A stretch of DNA of 21,799 bases from Methanobacteriota archaeon (GTDB lineage: Archaea; Thermoplasmatota; Poseidoniia; Poseidoniales; Poseidoniaceae), in the NCBI GenBank assembly GCA_018662715.1, contig JABJFP010000115.1, positions 1 to 21,799 on the forward strand, in the 5' to 3' direction. The position numbers were made by a program, and so were the translations under genes. Position 1 is the stretch's first letter, and each line of letters starts with the position of its first letter. The notes under the pieces are model-generated. The model saw only the letters and a program-made list of their open reading frames with translations, searched no databases and was not told the origin of the DNA. Shown here one piece after another: positions 1 through 8,200 of this stretch.

Positions 1-7
1 GCGGGTT

Positions 8-14
8 GAGGTGA
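8..14 (+). promoter_or_regulatory. Shine-Dalgarno site of the first pilin-like gene
   Basis: GAGGTGA lies four bases before the ATG at 19 and matches the pyrimidine-rich 3' end typical of archaeal 16S rRNA. It supports that ATG as the real start. The bases before it allow an upstream reading frame to end in an ATGA overlap at 19-22, as happens at the next gene junction, but too little sequence is visible to say so. Confidence 0.6.
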
Positions 15-18
15 GCAG

Positions 19-2253
19 ATGAAGCATAATCTTCAGCGAGATGAAGAAGCTGTTTCAGCCGCAGTAGCCACTGTACTACTCTTTGGAGGCGTATTGTCAA
101 TTATTGGTTTGATGATGGTTTCATTGATGCCCGTTATTGAGGAACTCGAGGGTTCGGTTGAACGACACGACATGTCAGCCCAAATGACACTCCTCGCTCA
201 TGAAACCTCAGAACTTAGCGAACGAGGTATGCCCGGGGACTCTACTCAATCAACTCTCGTCCCGGTAGATGGAAACCTCGTTTGGGATTCACTGCGTGGA
301 GGCATGTGGTATTCAGCAACATGGCAAGAGGACATGAGCCTAAGGGCAAGAGGCGCTTTGGATTTTGATGACACTCTTGAAATCCGACATCCTGAAACCT
401 TCATTTCATCGGTATGCATTTCCGACCTGCGCCAAGGACCTGACCGCCATTATTTCTATACTGTTGACGCCCAAGCAGACCGAGCCCTTGTGTCCGTTGC
501 CCCTGGACTCGCCATGCCATTGGGGCCAGTAGATGTCACACTGACCTCATTAGGAACTGACATCACAACCGTAGACCTGCGTGTTGATGAGTTGAAATCC
601 TTTGATCTGTCGCAACTCGGAACTGTTACCGTTTCATCCAGTCATGAATTGGTTGTCCTCGCAGAAATGGGAACTGGCGGAGCAACTTATCTCGAACCTA
701 CAGATAGTGAGCCATCCGATAAACGAGGCCACTCTTGGGCTATTCCGATGGAATCGGGGTTATCGAAGGTTCACCTTTTGAGCGATAAGGCGAATCAAAT
801 ACAGATCAAAACATCAAACGGCACAGAATTATTCTATGCCCAACCAAGCGAAATGTCCCGAACGGCAGTACCATTCACCCATGAGTTCAACCTTACTTCA
901 AACCAGGTCGTTCAAATCACAACAAGCGCAGCATCTCGAATGTTGTATCAATCTGAACCATCCAATACAACTGGAATCACATCATGGCCGGCAACTACTG
1001 GAGCATATTTGGGACATTCATTTACGCCTCCAAATCTTGAAGGTACACTCAGGTTCACGAACCCGGGTGATGCAATTGTAACCATCACATGGAGAGGCGG
1101 AGGGATATCCGTCCAACCCAACGCCATTGAACATGTGTCTTGGCCTCCAGAGCAAATTCTCGGAGCACCCACACTTGACGCAGACGGAGATTTCTTCGTC
1201 ACGTGGGCAGCATCAGGCAGTACGAACATCACCGATGCAGTATCAGGAATCACAATGATTCCTGCTGATGACACAGGTTCAATTTCAGGGGCATCCTTTT
1301 CCTATTACAACACGGATAATTCGGTCAGTGAACATCTCAACATCGTTCTCGCAGGTTATACATCTACATGGAATGCAAGTGGAGTTGCAAACCAAACTGG
1401 CATGTTTTTGGACGACAATGACCGATACAACTTGACCCTTAACCAGGGAACCACCAACGTTGAGGTCGAAAAAGACCATCCCGTACGCATCACTCGCTTC
1501 AGCGGTGAAAACGGACTGTATCATCTTCCACACGATGGTGAACAACGTTGCACACAAATAGCAACGCAGGCAAGTGGGTGGATCACAACAGAACTTCCTT
1601 GGGAACGAATGGGAGGGCGAGGGGAAATTGACATTCAACAAGCGTGGAGAGAAGGGCGCCATCCATCAAGCGTAGCCATTGAAGTCTTGGGAAGCGACGG
1701 AACCTCAACCCACGCCACTATTGGTACTGTATGGGCCTTTCATCTCTCACGACTCGCCTATCAATTCCAATCCTCTATCCCTGGGATGGAAGTCGCATTT
1801 AGCGGAGGGGCAGTCGTCACCAACCACCCTGAATTCCAGCCGTATGTCGTCGTTCCCCCATCAGACCGAGGCGGACCCGGACCTCGTTTTGCAGCAACCA
1901 TACCTTCTCTTCACCCTACAGCAGATAGCGCTTCAGGAGCGGGAGTACTCGAACTGGATATCGAACTTGTCCATCGCATATCCCTCGCATCAACACCTGC
2001 ATATGAAGTAAGAAGAGGCTGGTCGGAGCCCTATGGCACTGCGATTGCAGACAGTGCAGGCATCGGTCTTGAAGCAAGCGAAGATTGGACCGTATATCCT
2101 GGACAGTTGGACCTTTTGACAGATTATGTTGGATGGGTTCCCGATCCAAGTTACGGTACATCGGAGGCAGTCTGGCATACCAATGGACAAGCCATTGAAT
2201 TTACACTCCAACTTTCATCACTTGACGTCACCACTCGGGAGGCACTGACATGA
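19..2253 (+). CDS. Pilin-like membrane-anchored surface protein, 744 aa
   Basis: This is a large extracellular protein with one N-terminal hydrophobic segment (about residues 11-40). The segment follows a short charged leader, QRDEEAVSAAVATVLLFGG, and resembles the class III (type IV pilin-like) signal of archaeal pilins and pilin-like DUF proteins. A charged stretch (EELEGSVERHD) follows, as in the N-terminal helix of such proteins. The remaining ~690 residues are rich in Thr, Ser, Gly and beta-prone sequence, with several N-X-S/T sequons (for example NTT, NIT, NAS, NQT) and no enzymatic motif I recognise. The protein is far longer than a typical pilin (100-200 aa), so it is more likely a pilin-like accessory or minor-tip subunit or a surface protein than a major pilin. 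It overlaps the next gene by four bases (ATGA), so the two are probably co-translated and may assemble together. The specific function is unknown. Confidence 0.8.
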   Translation: MKHNLQRDEEAVSAAVATVLLFGGVLSIIGLMMVSLMPVIEELEGSVERHDMSAQMTLLAHETSELSERGMPGDSTQSTLVPVDGNLVWDSLRGGMWYSATWQEDMSLRARGALDFDDTLEIRHPETFISSVCISDLRQGPDRHYFYTVDAQADRALVSVAPGLAMPLGPVDVTLTSLGTDITTVDLRVDELKSFDLSQLGTVTVSSSHELVVLAEMGTGGATYLEPTDSEPSDKRGHSWAIPMESGLSKVHLLSDKANQIQIKTSNGTELFYAQPSEMSRTAVPFTHEFNLTSNQVVQITTSAASRMLYQSEPSNTTGITSWPATTGAYLGHSFTPPNLEGTLRFTNPGDAIVTITWRGGGISVQPNAIEHVSWPPEQILGAPTLDADGDFFVTWAASGSTNITDAVSGITMIPADDTGSISGASFSYYNTDNSVSEHLNIVLAGYTSTWNASGVANQTGMFLDDNDRYNLTLNQGTTNVEVEKDHPVRITRFSGENGLYHLPHDGEQRCTQIATQASGWITTELPWERMGGRGEIDIQQAWREGRHPSSVAIEVLGSDGTSTHATIGTVWAFHLSRLAYQFQSSIPGMEVAFSGGAVVTNHPEFQPYVVVPPSDRGGPGPRFAATIPSLHPTADSASGAGVLELDIELVHRISLASTPAYEVRRGWSEPYGTAIADSAGIGLEASEDWTVYPGQLDLLTDYVGWVPDPSYGTSEAVWHTNGQAIEFTLQLSSLDVTTREALT
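2237..2242 (+). promoter_or_regulatory. Shine-Dalgarno site of the second pilin-like gene
   Basis: GGGAGG sits inside the 3' end of the preceding gene, seven bases before the ATG at 2250. It fixes this ATG as the start and shows that the four-base overlap is a designed translational coupling rather than an artefact of start choice. Confidence 0.65.
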
Positions 2254-2726
2254 AACACGTACGGTTGTCACGAAATACTGATGCTGCAGCCACTGAACTA
2301 GGGTACGTGTTTACCTTTCTCCTCGGAGTACTTTTGATGACCATCTTCAGCGTTTGGGCTTGGGACATTGAGACAAATACAAGGCTACGTTGGAACGAAG
2401 AAGCAGTTGAAGCCAACTTGAACGACCTTGCAGCAGCGGTTGAGAGAGCAGATGAAGCAAGCCGTATTGGAAATGTGAGTTATGCTGAGTCTGTTTCATG
2501 GCGACCATCAGAGGCTGACGAATCTATGTTTTGGCTCCGATTGAGCGATACATCATTAAAATTAATTGACAAAGGAGGCCCTCTCGACATGACCGTGGCT
2601 TTGTCAGGAACTGGTAGCGGAGAACACAGCGGTGAAATTCCACTTGCAGGTGCTCAACAAATATGGGTCGTCTATGAAAACGGAACGACCACGATTATGC
2701 TGGATAGACCGCAAGCAGTTCAATGA
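2250..2726 (+). CDS. Small pilin-like membrane protein, 158 aa
   Basis: This short protein has a single N-terminal hydrophobic segment (about residues 18-38, GYVFTFLLGVLLMTIFSVWAW). A brief basic/polar leader precedes it and a charged, probably helical stretch follows (residues 40-75, rich in Glu, Asp, Asn and Ala). The C-terminal ~80 residues are beta-prone and end in NGTTTIMLDRP. This layout matches archaeal type IV pilin-like small proteins. The start at 2250 is supported by a strong ribosome binding site and by the ATGA overlap with the upstream gene, so the pair probably forms one translational unit and possibly one complex. Its TGA stop directly abuts the stop of the opposite-strand gene at 2727, which leaves no intergenic base. 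No enzymatic motif was seen, and the exact family is not recognised. Confidence 0.75.
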   Translation: MKHVRLSRNTDAAATELGYVFTFLLGVLLMTIFSVWAWDIETNTRLRWNEEAVEANLNDLAAAVERADEASRIGNVSYAESVSWRPSEADESMFWLRLSDTSLKLIDKGGPLDMTVALSGTGSGEHSGEIPLAGAQQIWVVYENGTTTIMLDRPQAVQ

Positions 2727-5261
2727 TCAGCGACCCATAACTGCACGATGAACCATCGTTTGAACTTCCTTCATGCGAGAGCGTGCACCCAATTCACGGA
2801 ATACCGAAAGGGCTCGCTGAAGGTACTCCATCCGTCCTTGTCTGTCGGGAGCAACGCCACCGAGACGAGTGAGGAGTTCGCCAATTTGCATGCGTAAGTC
2901 ATTGGCTTCAGCGATTACGAGAGCCTCACGATAATGTTCCATAGCATCTTCAGTTCGCCCTGCATCATGGAGCACTTCGCCAAGAAGAATCGTAATTTCA
3001 ACCAGTGATTGAAGGTCTCCAGCTTCATTCATCGCCTCTAATGCAGCAGTGTAATGGAACATTGCGAGTTCTGATTGTTCAACTCTGGAATAGTACCTGC
3101 CCAAAACTGCCTGAGCACGTGCATGAAGAGCAGCGTCACCCATGGCTTCTGTTGCCTCATGGGCATCCATAGCATGTTCTCGTGCTCTTTGGACCTCACC
3201 GAGGTCAATAAGAGCCCGTGCAAGAGTAATTTGACTGCTCAACAATTCATTGCCTTTGGACTGACTCAAAATGGTTTCAACTTCCCCGTATGCTTCCAAT
3301 GCTTTGCTGCGTTCGTTTTTCCTTCGAAGAAGGTAACCGATGTTGTTGTACGTTCGGGCTGCCCACTTAGCGTTGCTTTGGCTAATGTAGTGCTTGAGGG
3401 CTTCTTTGTGCCGTGAGAGTGCAACGTCACTGTTACCTTGTTTCCGACTTACATCAGCAAGTGATGAAAGAATTTCTGCCTCAATGGAAGGATTGTTAGC
3501 AGCCTTTGCTCCTTCAAGCGCTTTGTTGAGAACTTCTTCCGCAGTTGCCAACCGGCCCAATAGAGCCAAGATGTCACCCTGCAATTGCCCGAGTAGCACC
3601 ACGGTTTTAGATTCCAAATCAGAGGTGTCAATTCGTTCCAAAAGACCGAGTAATTCCATGTGCCCTTGAGAGACAAGATGCCGTCCCTTGTCCATGATAA
3701 TTTCAGAAGCAGTTTCAAATTGATTGGATTGAATCGCATGATAAATGAGTTCAATGGCTACTTCATTGGATGGGGATTGTTTCTCATACCACTCCATGCA
3801 TTTAGCATGGAATTCTTCCTTCAATGCAGGAGATAGGCTACGCAATAAGAATTCACGAATTAAATCGTGAACGTCATAGGTTGTTGAATCCGCTTGGCGG
3901 GCCAAACCGGATTCAACCAAATTATCGAGTTCATCCGTATCCAATTGTTGGAGTGCAAGCGCCTCAAGAACCATCGGTTCACGATAGATCGAAAGGGCGG
4001 ATAGGACACGCTTCTGTTCCGCACTTAGTTTAGAGAAAATCTCTATGGTCACGTAATGCTCCAAGGTTTCGTGGAATGCGCCTGCCGAAGCACCACGATT
4101 GATGAGTTCGAGTACTAAGGGGTGGCCTCGTGAGAGCCCGTGGATGTGAAGCCATTGTTCATCCTCAAGGTTTGAGAAACTGCTGAGGAGTTTCCTACCA
4201 GAATCCGGGTCAAGCCCGTCAAGTGGAAGGACCAAACTTGCAATACGTCCCTCAGCATCCTTAGTTGGTACAACCGGTTTAAACGAACGAGAAAATATGA
4301 CGAGTCCAATTTTCTCTTCACTGCCGAGTAAGGCCAGTGACATGGCTTGAAAGGTCTGATGAAGAACAAGGTCTGAAACTTTGTGGAAATCATCAATGAC
4401 GATAAGCGAAGGTGACCCTTCGAGAGCCTCAATGAGTAGACGGGCGGCATCTGCTGGTTGTGGAATGGGGGTAGCTGCGAGATAACTGGCAAATTCTGAA
4501 TTTCCCATACTGGACAACCAGTCTGCAATGGACTCGAAAAACGAACGAGAACCCTCCCAATCTTGGCACCTGTGATAGAGAAGGTTACGACGATGCATAA
4601 ATCTCTCAATCAATTTAGAAGCGACGGTTGTCTTTCCAATACCGGCGATTCCAGGAACCAGGAGGGTTGTAGCTCGTGCTTCAATCAAGTTCCCCATGTT
4701 ATCCAGTTCAGTTGTTCTCCCGTAGAAATGTCGGAGCCGAGGTAAATCAGCAAGAGAAGTCACCAACTGCTTTTCTACATGTTTTGAAAGGTCCCGTTCA
4801 ATCAAATCTTGGGATAATGAACGAGCATCAAGGTAACCGTTCTCATCCATGTACCGGATTACATCAACAGGACGCATCTCAAACGGCAAGACCGATTTTA
4901 CGCCACCAAGCGTTGTATCAACAGGCTGCCCTTCGTCAAGGATACAGCGCAATGGAAATTCGGACAGTCGTGACCATGTTTCAGAAGCCATAATGATACC
5001 GCTATCGGTAAGGAAATACGCTTTCCTCTTCCGAGAAACACCCTTTACGTGTGCCTGACGCTCAACTAAAATTCCTTGGTCCTTCAAACCCGAGATTGCT
5101 CGGGGTACATTTGACCTAGCAATCGCGACGGCGTTAGCGATTCCCATTTGCGATAGTGCAAATGGGACTTCAATACTGCTTTTGAAATCAGAATAGTCGA
5201 GAAGATGCAGGAGAATTCTCTCTTGCACGCCTGGCTTTGGTTGCGCTGCCATTGAATCCAT
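2727..5261 (-). CDS. Winged-helix / STAND ATPase / TPR regulator, 844 aa
   Basis: This is a probable cytoplasmic ATP-dependent transcription regulator of the STAND (NB-ARC/MalT-like) class. Residues ~10-95 form an archaeal winged-helix domain (QERILLHLLDYSDF, then a basic wing HVKGVSRKRKAYFLT). Residues ~177-400 are the NTPase: a lead-in HFYGRTTEL, Walker A GIAGIGKTT (204-212), Walker B SLIVIDDFHK (285-294, Asp290/Asp291), a sensor-type arginine in VIFSRS, and GLSRGHPLVLEL, equivalent to the GLPL motif. A second winged helix ends with VHDLIREF (464-471), comparable to the MHD motif of NB-ARC proteins. Residues ~500-840 are helical TPR repeats of about 40 residues. In this family ligand or protein binding to the repeats releases ATP-driven oligomerisation. 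The gene begins 13 bases after the beta-helix surface protein gene, so it is probably co-transcribed. The start is ambiguous: ATG 5261 or ATG 5252 (Met4); neither has a strong ribosome binding site. The ligand and target promoters are unknown. Confidence 0.85.
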   Translation of the reverse strand: MDSMAAQPKPGVQERILLHLLDYSDFKSSIEVPFALSQMGIANAVAIARSNVPRAISGLKDQGILVERQAHVKGVSRKRKAYFLTDSGIIMASETWSRLSEFPLRCILDEGQPVDTTLGGVKSVLPFEMRPVDVIRYMDENGYLDARSLSQDLIERDLSKHVEKQLVTSLADLPRLRHFYGRTTELDNMGNLIEARATTLLVPGIAGIGKTTVASKLIERFMHRRNLLYHRCQDWEGSRSFFESIADWLSSMGNSEFASYLAATPIPQPADAARLLIEALEGSPSLIVIDDFHKVSDLVLHQTFQAMSLALLGSEEKIGLVIFSRSFKPVVPTKDAEGRIASLVLPLDGLDPDSGRKLLSSFSNLEDEQWLHIHGLSRGHPLVLELINRGASAGAFHETLEHYVTIEIFSKLSAEQKRVLSALSIYREPMVLEALALQQLDTDELDNLVESGLARQADSTTYDVHDLIREFLLRSLSPALKEEFHAKCMEWYEKQSPSNEVAIELIYHAIQSNQFETASEIIMDKGRHLVSQGHMELLGLLERIDTSDLESKTVVLLGQLQGDILALLGRLATAEEVLNKALEGAKAANNPSIEAEILSSLADVSRKQGNSDVALSRHKEALKHYISQSNAKWAARTYNNIGYLLRRKNERSKALEAYGEVETILSQSKGNELLSSQITLARALIDLGEVQRAREHAMDAHEATEAMGDAALHARAQAVLGRYYSRVEQSELAMFHYTAALEAMNEAGDLQSLVEITILLGEVLHDAGRTEDAMEHYREALVIAEANDLRMQIGELLTRLGGVAPDRQGRMEYLQRALSVFRELGARSRMKEVQTMVHRAVMGR

Positions 5262-5274
5262 CTCGTTTCAATGA

Positions 5275-8200
5275 TCACTGTTCAGGGGAGTAGTTAGGGT
5301 CAGGAGCCCACTGGTTCGTTGCTTGATCCCAAATCCACCCCGGATGTTGCGAAGTCTCTGCAGGTGCAGCAGCAGCTTCTGGCGCCGCTACTGATTGAGG
5401 CGATTCCTGTGGAGGAATCTCTACCGCCTGCTTTGCCTTTGCCCATGCGTACGGGTCTTCTGCAACAGCAAGGTTTTCATCGTCTTCTTCTGAAACATCA
5501 GGTATTTCTTCGAATTCAACAAAGAAGAACGCTCCAACTCCGAGCAGAACGATGATCGCTCCGACAATCAGAATGATGGTTAAGAGCGATGAATCATCAT
5601 CGTTACCACTTGAGACAACAATGCTGAATTCTCCGTTTTCAGTCTGTCCAGCGAATTTGAAAACTTGCCCGTCCATCTCGAAAATTACTTCCTCATTCCC
5701 TTCTAAACTGAGTTGGCTGTTCGTCAAATCCATTGTCCATGTTCCATCAGAAAGAACTCGTGTGGAGTTTAGTTTCGCATTCCCGTTTGCAAAGCGGATG
5801 TTTACCGTACTTCCAGGGAGCCCTTCACCTTGGAAGGTAGCGGGGTCATCTGGGGTAATTGGTCCGCTATCAACACGTTCAACGCTGAATGCAACCGCTC
5901 TCACGAGGAAATTAACCTTGAGTGAGTAAACCTTGGATTCCTGGTCATCTTCTGCATAAAACATCACACCGTTGAGCGACCATTCTGGAATCTCACTGGT
6001 CGTCTGTGCAATAGAATCCATTGGGTCATAAATTGCTTTTCCATCTGCCGTGATTCTGACGTATGCTGAGTAGTCGTCATCCTCGATGGTGCCGGCATCG
6101 TCAAAGATAAAGAAATCAAGAGAGTCACTTACTTCACCAACGCCATCAGGGTCACTGAAGAATTGAGTGAGGTCAATTGACGCTCCACCTCCACAGCGGT
6201 CAAATGAATTTGACTTTGAATCACAGAAGATTGTCAAGCTTCCAATCCAGCCAGTTTCATTGAAGACAGGATCAATATTGTTGGCATTAATTGGATTGTT
6301 GATTGTCATTCTCCACACGGTGTCTTCAGAATAATCCTCTCCGTCATATGCACGCACGGTAACCTCGTATACACCGTCATGGTCAAGTTTGGAGGTATCC
6401 CATGTAGCGACCCAGGAACCATCAGGGTTGAATGATGTAACTGGCAAAGGACCGTTGTTGAGTGTGATACTGGTACCGAGGTCCACGATATCAATTTCAA
6501 CCCGAGTTACCTGACCACCGATGTCACGAGCGACTCCAACGATTGTAGTTTCATCGGATGCACGAACGGTTCCACGATCAATTCCACCAGTCAGTTGGTC
6601 CGCAGAACCAATCCAAGTCAGTTGCAGTTGAGGAGGTGTGTTTTCATTAATGATCGTCAAGACACGGGTCTCAACAAGACAGACCCCTCCGTCTGCTGGG
6701 GTTACAGCGATATCGATACAAAAGTCGCTGTCAGATGCCCACACTTCAAACGTGTACTCGCCAGAAGGAAGTTCGCTGAAGTCCCATTCATGGGACCAGC
6801 TGGTTGATCCTTCTTCGTAGTAATGAGAAATGTAGTCGTTTTCAGGACTGGTGATGTGGAACCAAATCTTCTGAACGTCACTTCCGTAGGTTCCTGAATA
6901 AGGATCTGCTGCTGTTCCTTGGAACAAAACCTTACCGTTCGTGTGAGTACTTCCGCTATTGGGGACGTCTACGACGATGGTTGGAGGGACGAGATTCAAT
7001 TTGTACTGGCGAACAGATACAGGTGAATAATCAAGTCCGTCAAAAGAACGAACACGGAAGGTTACATCGCCCTCTCCACCTGGATGGGCAGACATATCCC
7101 AATTGAACGACCAATCCTTGAAGGGGTGGTTTTCCATAGTAATTACGCCATTTGCACCAGAGGTATCAACTGCTGAGTACCAATCATTGGTGCCCGGTGG
7201 TTGAACTTCAACAACCGTAATCATTCCAAACTGGTTCTGACTTGCGGTGTTGTCGTTTGCATAGGGCCACTTGACTCCGTCCCATGCTTGTCCAGTCAGA
7301 TCGACTGATGTTGCAAATGAGACACCATCTTGCTGGGTTACGCTAACACTTGGGCGAAGGTTGTCAAGATTGATGACATCATCAATCGGTCCAGAGAGAA
7401 CATATGAGAAATCCTTGGTACCGCTTCCAAATTTGAATGCTTCAACGGTGTAAAACGGCATTTCTCGACCGTTAATACAATCTGCATCATCGCCGTCGAT
7501 GAGTGTGTCTCCATCGTTATCAATTCCATCCGCACATGAGTCTTCGTCAATTATGACGGGTGGGTTACCTGAGCCAGGGATTACTGCGTTTTTGTCACCA
7601 ACTTGGTGATTCCAGTTGCGGTCCAGTAGGAAATCAGACGGGAGTGATACTTGTTGTGTGAATCCAAATGCGTCGGTGGTCAATTCGTACAAAGGTAGGC
7701 CAGTTGCATCTTTGATGATGACCGTTGCACCAGCAACGTTGCTGTTCTTGGCCTTGACTTGGTAGCGAACCAATTCACCCTCTCGAACTTGAGAGCCCCA
7801 TGCTGAGTTTTGGTTTTGGACGTGAATCATAGAAGAATCAAAGTTCTGTAGGTCAGCAAAGGAGAATACAGTTGCATTTTCAATCAACTCAATTGCAAGA
7901 GGCATTTGTGCCGGAGGCAGTGTTGAAGCATCTGGTAAAGTCAAGCATTCAGACGTAACATAAGGGCATTCTGCGCTCATCCAACTGATGGAGATTGGAT
8001 AAAGTTCTCCATTACCTGGGGACGGAATTTGTTCACTTTGAACGGTTAATCGGGATTCAGTGACGTTGTAGACTTGAGATACGCCAGTCCATGTGTTATC
8101 AGAAAAGTAAGCAACTGAGCCGTACTTCATGTTCGTAGCGGGATCGTCATGAAGCGAGATGTTACCGGCATATCCAAATGCGGAATCTCCAGTGTTTCCT

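Noticed and set aside
1..22. The end of an upstream gene overlapping by ATGA
   Set aside because: One frame permits it, but six codons are not enough to tell a real gene end from chance.
2727..5261. The STAND protein as an antiviral (Avs-type) defence gene
   Set aside because: It has an N-terminal DNA-binding winged helix rather than a nuclease, protease or TIR effector, and the neighbours are surface and housekeeping genes, so regulation is more likely.
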